Made by a program: the position numbers and the translations under genes | Shown here: positions 8,782 to 18,000 of the stretch, piece by piece | How positions within the stretch are numbered: position 1 is the first letter of the stretch | Layout: each line of letters begins with the position of its first letter | NCBI GenBank assembly: GCA_945881835.1 | Contig: CAMCVP010000001.1 | Coordinates: 496,001 to 560,000, forward strand | Direction of reading: 5' to 3' | DNA length: 64,000 nt | DNA from: Chryseobacterium gleum | GTDB lineage: Bacteria > Bacteroidota > Bacteroidia > Flavobacteriales_D > Sanyastnellaceae | Notes under the pieces: model-generated | Told to the model about the DNA's origin: nothing | The model's database searches: none | What the model saw: only the letters and a program-made list of their open reading frames with translations

Positions 8782-9321
8782 ATGGATTCGGAATTAAATG
8801 GTAAGATTCTTCGATTGTTAGATTTTCCAGAGTTAAAGGAAGATTTTGAGACAAGTTTTTTCAGTGCTTTTCAGCATTTGCCACAAGTTTTGTTGCAACA
8901 AATTTGGGATATCGATTACGAGAAGAAAACAGTCAACTTGAAGTCAAATCCAGAAACTACTTTTATTATCCCGTGGATTGTAAATGACAAGGCGTTAGCT
9001 TACTTAGCTTTTCAAGAAGACGGTACCGACTCGTTCAGTCAAGTGAATTTTTTCGGCTTTTCTAATCCTCAATACCAAGGGCCGACAGTTGAAGTATTGA
9101 CTTTATTTCGTTCAGAACACTCTATAGATGAAGACTTGAATTTAAAAAGAGATTTCCTGATCGGTATTTGTTGGAGTGCTCTGAGATCCAAGGGTTATAA
9201 GTTAGCACATGCCACTTGTACTCAAAAAATTCTTCCCTTATACAGAAGGTGGGGATTTGATGTAATTGGGGAGCGTGAAATTGATGGTTTAAAGCGATTC
9301 CATATTTCATATCAAGATTGA
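8782..9321 (+). CDS. GNAT-fold acyltransferase-like protein (FeeM/LuxI-like size)
   Basis: This is a 179-residue protein. The C-terminal half looks like a GNAT fold: a strand with an acidic start (VEVLTLFRSEHS), then a helix after KRDFLIGICWSALRSKGY. Next comes AHATCTQKILPLYRRWGF, the typical A/B-motif ending in LYRRWGF, and a final strand. Its length and layout resemble N-acyl amino acid synthases (FeeM) and acyl-homoserine-lactone synthases. The classical R/QxxGxG/A acetyl-CoA loop is not clear, as in those relatives. It starts 7 bases after the P450 stop and is very likely co-translated with it. The assignment to GNAT is moderate and the specific function is inferred from context only. Confidence 0.6.
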   Translation: MDSELNGKILRLLDFPELKEDFETSFFSAFQHLPQVLLQQIWDIDYEKKTVNLKSNPETTFIIPWIVNDKALAYLAFQEDGTDSFSQVNFFGFSNPQYQGPTVEVLTLFRSEHSIDEDLNLKRDFLIGICWSALRSKGYKLAHATCTQKILPLYRRWGFDVIGEREIDGLKRFHISYQD

Positions 9322-9349
9322 GGTAAAAAAACAAAACTATCTTTCAGAA

Positions 9350-10132
9350 ATGTATGATACACCTTATAAAATAAGGGTTTTTCCAAAGATGAGGATGCTC
9401 ATCTCAGAATATTTGCGTCGGTCGAGGATTAAAAACAACATTAATTTATTTGTCGAGGCTGATGTGACAAACTTGATGCGTTTTAAACAAGAAAAGAAAG
9501 AGTTGGGTTTAGATTTTTCATTGCCGATTTATATTCTCTATTGTTTTGCTAGGTTACTTCAAAATCATCCTGATTTAATATCGATGCGAAAGGGTAATAA
9601 ACTATTTCAGTTTGAGAATGCGGATATATTAACAGTAGTAGAACGAGAAGGAGAAAATGGAACTAAGGTGCCTATGGCAATAATAATAAGGAATGCAGGA
9701 GCGAAGAGCTACTTAGAAATACACAATGAAATTCGTAATTCTCAGGAGGAGCAGCCAGAGAATATTTTAGAGGTCAAAAAAAGAAGAAGGTTGCTCAATT
9801 TTCCAAGTTGGTTAATAAGGTTGAGTATTGCACGCGCTCAGTCGCATCCCGTCCGTTATTGTAAACATTACGGAAATGCGGCATTTACATCACCTGTTCG
9901 AGGTGGCAATGCTCGATTTTCTATAGCTGTGCCAATAAGTTCATGTACTCTAACATTATTGCTCAACAGTACTTTTAAAAAAGTGATAAGTGTAAATGGA
10001 AGTTTTGTTGAATCGACATTTATGGGTTTCACTTTTGTTGTTGATCACGATATTATTGATGGGGCTAGGGGTATGCGAATTGTAGAAGAATTTTGTAAAA
10101 TGGTTGAAGCCTTTCCTGTTTTGGATAAATAG
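9350..10132 (+). CDS. Stand-alone E2/CAT-like acyltransferase (2-oxoacid dehydrogenase acyltransferase fold)
   Basis: This 260-residue protein belongs to the chloramphenicol acetyltransferase and E2 catalytic-domain superfamily. The active-site motif HxxxDG is present near the C terminus as HDIIDG (about residues 233-238). AFTSPVRGGNARFSIAVPIS resembles the conserved substrate-channel strands. There is no lipoyl or E1/E3-binding domain, so it is not a dehydrogenase complex subunit. In the operon it probably transfers an acyl group from CoA to an intermediate of the P450/PanD pathway. Confidence 0.8.
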   Translation: MYDTPYKIRVFPKMRMLISEYLRRSRIKNNINLFVEADVTNLMRFKQEKKELGLDFSLPIYILYCFARLLQNHPDLISMRKGNKLFQFENADILTVVEREGENGTKVPMAIIIRNAGAKSYLEIHNEIRNSQEEQPENILEVKKRRRLLNFPSWLIRLSIARAQSHPVRYCKHYGNAAFTSPVRGGNARFSIAVPISSCTLTLLLNSTFKKVISVNGSFVESTFMGFTFVVDHDIIDGARGMRIVEEFCKMVEAFPVLDK

Positions 10133-10162
10133 ATATTATTAGTTTAACATTTAAACTTAAAA

Positions 10163-10945
10163 ATGAAAAAGAATTATTTACTCATGTTAGTTTGGATTTG
10201 TTTTGGTACAAATCTAAATGCCCAAGAATGGATTGATCTCACTCACCCTTTCGATTCAACCACATTGTATTGGCCAAACAATAAATTGAATTTTCAGCAT
10301 ACCACAGACTACAGGGGTGTAGTAAAGCCAATGGGTTATTTTTATTCGTCTTATTCCATTTCTGCGCCTGAACACGGAGGTACCCATTTAGATGCGCCTG
10401 TTCATTTTGCGAATGGAAAACAAACGGTTGACCAGATTCCTTTGGAACACCTGGTGGGAGATGCTGTGGTTATTGATGTTTCTTCAAAAGCTTTGAAGGA
10501 CAGAGATTATTTGATTAGTGTTGACGATTGGAAATCTTGGGAACATAAATACGGAAGAGTTCCAAAAGGCAGCATTGTTTTATTTAAAACAGGTTATTCA
10601 ACTTTTTATCCGGATAGAGAAAAGTACTTTGGTACAGCTTTACACGGTGATGAGGCCATACCCGAGCTTCATTTCCCCGGAATTTCGCCAGAACTAGCGA
10701 ATTGGATTGTTGCTGAAAGATCTATTAAAAGTTTTGGAATTGATACTCCGAGTATGGACTATGGTCAATCCATAGATTTTTTAGTACATCGAATTATGTT
10801 GGGTCAAAATATACCAGGTTTTGAGAATGTAAATCTCTCTATGGATTTGCCCGCCAAAGGACTCTATGTTGTTGCTATGCCAATGAAAATTGCACAAGGG
10901 AGTGGTGCACCACTTCGAATAATGGCAAGTATAAAACACAAGTAA
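10163..10945 (+). CDS. Secreted cyclase-family hydrolase (kynurenine formamidase-like)
   Basis: This is a 260-residue protein with a signal peptide ending near residue 20 (NLNAQ). It belongs to the metal-dependent cyclase/formamidase family (PF04199 type). The metal-binding signature HGGTHLDAPVHF is intact (pattern HxGTHxDxPxH), and a later GIDTPSMDYG block is also typical. Known members hydrolyse N-formylkynurenine or similar amides; the export signal places this one in the periplasm or outside the cell. It is the last gene of the operon and could process or degrade the exported product. Confidence 0.88.
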   Translation: MKKNYLLMLVWICFGTNLNAQEWIDLTHPFDSTTLYWPNNKLNFQHTTDYRGVVKPMGYFYSSYSISAPEHGGTHLDAPVHFANGKQTVDQIPLEHLVGDAVVIDVSSKALKDRDYLISVDDWKSWEHKYGRVPKGSIVLFKTGYSTFYPDREKYFGTALHGDEAIPELHFPGISPELANWIVAERSIKSFGIDTPSMDYGQSIDFLVHRIMLGQNIPGFENVNLSMDLPAKGLYVVAMPMKIAQGSGAPLRIMASIKHK

Positions 10946-10959
10946 GCTCCTTCTAGTAT

Positions 10960-11859
10960 TTACATAGTCAAACGCAATCCAATAGACAACTGAAAATTTA
11001 AATGTGCGTCTTTCTCTACTTTCCAATGATTGGTAGGAGCGTGGTCGGAGTATTGAGTGCTTCCAAAATTGAATGTTGTTTTTCCAAATCGGGCACTAGA
11101 TCCTTCAATCACAAGTGATAAGTTGCTGTTTAATTGGCGAGTCGCGCCAAATTTCCAAGTTATGTTATTCGTAATTCCCGCTGCTCTGTTATTACCATTG
11201 AAGTGATTCACCGCTCCGCCATCTTCGTCTGCTGTGGTTTCAAAACCTGGAGGTGTTGATGCTGGGCTCATTTGACGGCTAATTGCATTTTTAGCATCAA
11301 GAAGTGTCACTCCAAAACCGGCTGTAGTCTGAATAGATGTTTTTTCGTCAAGTGATTTAGTAAAGCCAATTTCTGCGTTTGTAGAGTAGGAGTATAGAGC
11401 AAATTCATTTTCGAAAATATGATGGTGAGTTCCATAGTGTTCGTTCACAAAGTCAATAACTTCAGCACCATTAGCACCGTTGATATTTGAAACAATTTCA
11501 TTGTTTTCGTTTGCAAGAGTTGTCAGTATTTCAGCTTTGTTGAAGTTGAAATTCATTCCAACCAACAAGTTCCATTTTTTTTCTTTGTTAATTTTCAGTT
11601 GTCCAGCACTTGCACTAAATCCGTAGGAAGTAGCCATTTCGCTTTTGCCTTTTACGTTCACATTTAAATCGAAATCTGTATCAAATTCATTGAAGTCTCC
11701 GCGTTTGTGAGCTACTCCGAGTTGTTGAAAATTGATCCCAGTATGCAGGCCAACCCCAGTCTGTATTTGCAAATAGGATTGCGTTGTGCTTATTGAGTTT
11801 TGCGCGAATCCGATTTTGGAGAGCAATAGGATAGCAGTAATTGCTGTAGTTGATTTCAT
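10960..11859 (-). CDS. Outer-membrane beta-barrel-like protein of unknown function
   Basis: This 299-residue protein has a signal peptide (IGFAQ, cleavage near residue 20). Its alternating amphipathic strands are rich in Gly, Tyr and Asn, and the last strand ends LNFQLSIGLRLTM, as in outer-membrane barrels of Bacteroidota. No family was recognised. It converges with the cyclase-family gene (14 bases apart) and is divergent from the giant protein gene, with palindrome copy 2 between them. The start ATG lies 4 bases after a putative minus-7 box (TATTCTCG), so its mRNA may be leaderless. Confidence 0.7.
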   Translation of the reverse strand: MKSTTAITAILLLSKIGFAQNSISTTQSYLQIQTGVGLHTGINFQQLGVAHKRGDFNEFDTDFDLNVNVKGKSEMATSYGFSASAGQLKINKEKKWNLLVGMNFNFNKAEILTTLANENNEIVSNINGANGAEVIDFVNEHYGTHHHIFENEFALYSYSTNAEIGFTKSLDEKTSIQTTAGFGVTLLDAKNAISRQMSPASTPPGFETTADEDGGAVNHFNGNNRAAGITNNITWKFGATRQLNSNLSLVIEGSSARFGKTTFNFGSTQYSDHAPTNHWKVEKDAHLNFQLSIGLRLTM

Positions 11860-11863
11860 TCGT

Positions 11864-11871
11864 CGAGAATA
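11864..11871 (-). promoter_or_regulatory. Putative minus-7 box of the outer-membrane protein gene
   Basis: On the minus strand this is TATTCTCG, a weak match (two mismatches) to TAnnTTTG. It is placed exactly 22 bases from the palindrome edge, like the other three promoters of the two palindrome regions. Confidence 0.35.
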
Positions 11872-11890
11872 CTATTTAAAATGAACTTTC

Positions 11891-11909
11891 GGCTACAACT
11901 ATAGTTGTA
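11891..11909. promoter_or_regulatory. Palindromic operator, copy 2
   Basis: GGCTACAACTATAGTTGTA recurs here, identical over 19 bases to copy 1. The 16-bp perfect palindrome is 11894-11909. It lies in the divergent region between the outer-membrane protein and the giant MopE-repeat protein. Because both spacing and sequence are conserved, it is probably bound by the same regulator. Confidence 0.7.
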
Positions 11910-11910
11910 C

Positions 11911-11939
11911 TTGATTTCAAAGGATGAAAGATATTTTCG
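11911..11939 (+). promoter_or_regulatory. Promoter of the giant MopE-repeat gene
   Basis: TTG at 11911-11913 and TATTTTCG at 11932-11939 are separated by 18 bases, a good match to Bacteroidota minus-33/minus-7 elements. The palindrome ends two bases upstream of the TTG. The expected leader is about 80 nucleotides. Confidence 0.5.
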
Positions 11940-12023
11940 CAATGAAGTCTTCGAGTGTTCATTCTAATAGTTATTGGATTGAAAATAAAAGGCGAACGCT
12001 TATATAATTACATTTTATTAAAG

Positions 12024-15000
12024 ATGAAAAGAATTAGTTACATCTGTCAAAAATCACTTTTGTTTTTTTTGGTGATTTTTAGTTTTTTATTTTCAAATTT
12101 TTCGTGGTCACAGTGCAACGGTCTTCCATACAATCAGTACTATTATGATTATGATGGAGACGGATACGGAACAAGTTCTGTTTTTAGTGGTGGGACATCG
12201 GAGGATTATGGTTCAGGACAATATTTGACTTGGCAACCTTTGACAGTGAATTTGGCCACCCCAGTCGCTTATTTGTCGAGTTTTGCATTTTCTGTGAACA
12301 ATATTATTGGATTGTCTCAATGTACTTTTCAATTCTACAATGGACCCAATCTTGTTGCAACAGAATATGCATATCCTTCCAACGGGGCAGGAGTAAATTC
12401 AAGCCATACTTTTACAACGCCACTGCTGGATATAACGAGCGTGGTCGTTTATTCTTATTGGAATCCGTCTTTTTTGAATGACCTAACCTTAACTTCAATT
12501 TCGAGCTCAATTGAGGCCTGCACACAGCCTAGCGGATATTCATTGAATAATTCAGATTGTTACGATTTTAATGCTTCCATAAATCCAATGGCTCTTGATA
12601 TTTGTAATTCAATAGACGACAATTGCGATACTCAAGTTGATAATGCGACGTATTACGCCGATTCTGACCTTGACGGTTATGGAAGTTTAACAACGACAAT
12701 TTTAGAACAGGGAAATGCCGACGTGAGTTTTCAGAATGGGAATATTGTTATTATAGGTTCTAACTCAGATGTTTTTATACCTCTTCTCGAAAGTAGGATT
12801 ACCTACACATCACTTGTGAACCAAGTAATTACATTAGACTGGTCCTACAATACAACAGATGAATTGGGTCTTGATCCTGCTTATTATTACATCAATGGTG
12901 TTCAGTTTTCACTAAGCGATAATGTTGGTCAGGTGCAACAAAGCGGCAGTTTGAGTCTTTCCGTGAATGCAGGACAGACTATCTCGTTTGCCATTATTTC
13001 TGAGGACAATGTAGGAGGTGCAGCCACCTTAATTATTTCGAATTTAAATGGGGCTTTCGTGGGACAGGCAACTGCTTGTTCAGCACCATCTGGGTATGTG
13101 GCTAATAACGGAGATTGTAATGATAGCAATGGGAGTATTCACCCTGGAGTTGCAGAGCTATGTAATAACATTGATGACGACTGCAACGGGAGTATAGAAA
13201 CGTATCAATATTACTATACCGATACAGATAATGATGGATATGGTAATGCCACTAACACGCAGATCACCCAAGGAAATTCGTCAATTGTGTTTAATCAAAA
13301 TGGCATTGTAATACAGGGGTCTAATAGCTATTCTAATGGAGAAGATTTAAGTTGTAGTATTACCTATACTTCAACATCGAATCAAACGGTAAGTTTCAAT
13401 TGGTCATATAGCACATCGGACAGTCCAGATTATGATGACGCATACTATTTAATCAATAACCAACAATTCCCTCTTTCGAATAATGCGGGTTCTAACCAAC
13501 AGAATGGTCAAATTTCATTTTCGGTGAATAACGGGGATACATTCGGTTTTTCAGTCATTTCAATTGATGACGCATACGGAGCTGCTACATTGGCAATCAC
13601 TAATTTGAATGCGCAAATCTCGGGTCAGATGTATTCTTGCACGCAGCCCGTGGGTTACGCTAACAATAATCTCGATTGTAATGGTGGCAATGGTAACATT
13701 TTTCCCGGTCAGGTTGAAACTTGCAACGGAATAGATGATAACTGCAGTGGTCAAATCGATGAAGGTGTTCTTAATGTTTATTACCCCGATACTGATGGAG
13801 ATGGATATGGTCTTCAGAGCGCAACAGTTACTGCGCAAGGTAACTCGAGTATTGTTTATCAAGCTGCTGGATTTACTCTTCAAGGAAGTACAGGAAATAC
13901 CACTCCGGAATCGGTCTCGATAAGTTGGGTTGTCCCTTCATCGGACACCTACTATTTTGCTTACGATTATTCCACATTGGCCAACAATACCTCATCTGAT
14001 GGTGTGACTTGGAGTTTAAATGGTGTTTCAAACGACTTAGTAGTATCCTCAGGGGCTAACATGAACTTTTCAGAAAGTGCATTTATCAATGTTCAGGCGG
14101 GTGATGTTTTCGCAATGACCCTTTCCTCCGCGGGAAATCAGGGGACATCAAGCACCTTTCAGGTTAGTTTTTTTGAAGAGGGGATGTTGCATGCGGGACG
14201 GGTTGAGGCTTGCTCGGCACCAGTAGGATTCTCATTGAACAACAACGACTGCCAACCCACAAATTCAGCAATTAATCCAGGTGCAAGCGAGGTTTGTAAT
14301 GGAGTGGACGATAATTGCAGTGGTCAAATAGATGAAGGAGTTTTAATTCCTTTTTATGCAGATACGGATGGTGACGGATTTGGGTCGGGTGTTTCTAATT
14401 TGGCCTGCACCGCGCCGATTGGATATGTAACGAATAATTCAGATTGCAACGATTCAGATGCTAGTATTAATCCAAATACACAATGGTATGGTGATTTGGA
14501 CGGTGATGGTTACAGCAGCCTTGTTGTTTCTTCTTGCACAAGTCCTGGTGCAAACTACTCGCTGTCTGGAGCAATTGGAGACTGCAATGATGGTAATTCT
14601 GCAATTAACCCGGGAAGTGCAGAGAGTTGCAACGATATAGATGATAACTGCGATACACAGATAGATGAAGGCGTACTTGTACAAAACTATTTTGATGAGG
14701 ATGGTGATGGGTTTGGATCAGCGGTAGTGAATTCTATTCCTTCATGTTCTCAATTGGTCGGATATGTAAGTAATAATTCAGATTGTAATGATGGTAGTTC
14801 AGCAGTAAATCCTTCTGTGGTTGAAGTTTGTAACGGTATAGATGATAACTGTGATGACCAGATCGATGAAGGATTGGTTAATTTTTACTACAGTGATCTT
14901 GACCAAGATGGATACGGTTCAGACGGAGTAACAGAGAGTTTCGCTCCAGGAGCATGGATTTTATATACCCCAACAACTTTTGTTTTGGTCGGTACACCAC

Positions 15001-18000
15001 AACAATGGAATGGTGTTTCGAACAGCGTTCAATTTGTAGCGCCAACAACAGAGACTTATACTTTTAATTGGGCATACGCAGTATTGGCAGACCCCAATCA
15101 AGATCCAGGTTATTATTTTGTCAATGGTCAAGTTGTTCAACTATCAAATGATTGGGGTGCAAATTATCAGTCAGGATATGTTTCAGTTTCCTTGAATGCA
15201 GGTGATACTTTTGGATTTGGGATCAATTCCTTGGACGATGAGGCGGGACCTGTGTGGTTGGAGATTTCTAACTTCAGTGCAAGATCATACATTGGAGTAA
15301 CTCCCTCATGTACGCAACCAGTAGGGTATGTGTTGACTAATGACGATTGTGATAATGCAAATCCAGCAATTAATCCGGGAGCAGTGGAGATCTGCAACAG
15401 CATAGATGAAAATTGTGATTCAGAAATTGATGAAGGGGTTCAAAATACGTATTATGCAGATGCAGATGGTGATGGATTTGGGGGCAACTCAGAATTTTTA
15501 GCGTGCACAGTTCCCGCAGGATATAGCGCTAACAATTCAGATTGTAATGACAGCTTGGCTTCAAATAATCCCTTATCAAGTGAAATTTGCAATGGCATTG
15601 ATGATAATTGCAACGGTCCATCGGATGAAGGTGTGCAAAGCATATTTTATTACGATGGAGACAACGATGGATTCGGGACAAGCGAAGTTTTCAGCGGACA
15701 GAGTGCCCAGAATTACGGAGCAGGTCAATACCTCGGTTCTTGGGGTCATACGTTCAACTTTCCGACAGCATTAAACAACATAATTAGTTTTAGTTACTCC
15801 ATTACCAATACAGCGGCTATGTCGCAGTGTGTTTTTCGATTCTATGACGGAGGAAATCTAATTGCATCAGTAGAGGCATACCCTCAAAACGGAGAGACAA
15901 TCAGTACCGTTCATAATTTTACTTCTCCTTTGTTTAATATTACGAGCGTAATTGTTTTTTCATATTGGAATCCGGCGTATTTAAATAGTCTGACCTTTAA
16001 TGCCATTCCAAGCTCGGTTAATGCTTGTACACAACCTGTCGGTTACGCCTCGAATAACACTGATTGTAACGATAATAACTTGTCGGTAAATCCGGGTGTA
16101 TTTGATGTTTGCAATGCAATAGATGACAATTGTGATACACAGGTTGACAATGGGTTGTATTATGCAGATAATGATGGAGACGGTTTTGGTTTCATGGGGA
16201 CTGGTGTATTGGCTTGTTCTGCTGTCGTAGGTTATGTGACAGATAGTAGCGATTGTGATGATAACCTCGCTGCCGTTTATCCTGGAGCAACAGAAATTTG
16301 TAACAGCATCGATGACGATTGCGATACACAAATCGACGAAGGCGTTCAGACCAACTATTATGTAGATAACGATGGTGATGGATTTGGAGCAGGCACAGCT
16401 ACTTTAGCTTGTGCATCACCAACTGGATTTGTAACCACCAATACAGACTGCAACAACACCAACGCGGCGGTTAATCCTGATGCAACAGAAGTATGTAACA
16501 GCATCGATGACGACTGCGATACGCAAATCGATGAAGATGTTCAAAACAATTATTTCACAGACGCAGATGGTGATGGGTATGGAACAGGCATAGCAATTTT
16601 AGCATGTACAGCGCCAGCAGGATTTGTTGCAACCAATGCGGACTGCAATGACACCAACGAGGCAGTATATCCTGGAGTGACAGAAGTATGTAATAGCGTA
16701 GACGACAATTGCGATACGCAAATCGACGAAGGCGTACAAAATAGTTATTATGCAGATGCAGATGCAGATGGTTTCGGAACGGGAACAATAACATTTGCTT
16801 GTGCAGCTCCAATGGGTATGGTTGCTAACAATACCGATTGTAACGATGCCCTTGTTACAGTTTATCCGGGTGCACCAGAAGTTTGTAATAGTATAGATGA
16901 CGATTGCGACGGTGGAATAGATGAAGCGGGAGCTCTTACTGTTCCAGAAGTTGTGGCCTCATGTGGACCATACACATGGAACGAAAACAATACGACCTAT
17001 AACACTTCAGGTACCTACTACGCGAACATCCCCGCTGCAACCACATATAACTCATACGAAACCTTTGTCTCTGCCGCGAATAGCGCTGGATATCAACTTT
17101 CAGAAACAGAGGATTTTAGTGGATATTCAGGGTATATGGCTTCAGTTAGTGGAGATTTGGGTGTTGGTTTCCCAACATGGACAGCCACTCAAACCCAAGG
17201 GCAATATCCGTCAATACATGCAATCTCGGTGGGCGGGAGTCAAACTATTGGAGGAAACGCGTATGCTTCTCCAGTTAGTATTCAGTTCTCTTCAGGTGTT
17301 ACGGGTGTGGGAGGAAATTTCTTCGTTTCAAGTGTTTTCGGAGTTGTTTTAAATGCTACAGTGAACATTAACTTGTCTGATGGAACGGCTGTTTCCTTAA
17401 CAATAGGCTCAGCATCTACTTTTACTGGATTTACTACAAATGGACTTTTAATTGAGAGCATAACAATAAATACACCTTTTGTTAATGGGCCAACCAATCC
17501 GTATGTAAGGATTGACAACCTTGTTGTAACAACCGGAACACCTGTATTGCCTTGTGGTGTTGATGTTTTAAATTTAACAATTAACACACCATCATCTTAT
17601 TACGCAGATGTGGACGGAGATGGTTATGGTGCAGGCACTGCAACAAATGCATGTGCTCAATCAACCGGCTTCGTTGCAACTAACACGGATTGTAACGATA
17701 CCAATGCCGCTGTAAATTCTGCAGCTATTGAAATTTGTAACAATATAGATGATAACTGCGACGGTATTATCAACGAAGGTTGTCCTTCGCTCGATACATC
17801 GGAAGAAGTAACCGCTTGTCAATCCTATACCTGGAATGGTCAAACGTATACAACTTCGGGAACGTATACCTACAATGCAACAACCCAAGCTGGTTTCCCA
17901 TACACTGAAACGCTAATTTTAACTATTCAAAGTGCTGTGCCATCAACGCCGTCTTCAGTTACCGGGGAAGGTTACGCTTGTGAATTTTTGCAAGGTGGAA

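Noticed and set aside
11955-12023. Upstream start of the giant protein at 11955
   Set aside because: It would put 23 residues before a perfect signal peptide and start almost at the predicted transcript start.
13560-16331. Long minus-strand open frames inside the giant gene
   Set aside because: They are antisense shadows of the Asp/Gly-rich repeats, have no family features and differ between repeat copies only as the coding strand does.
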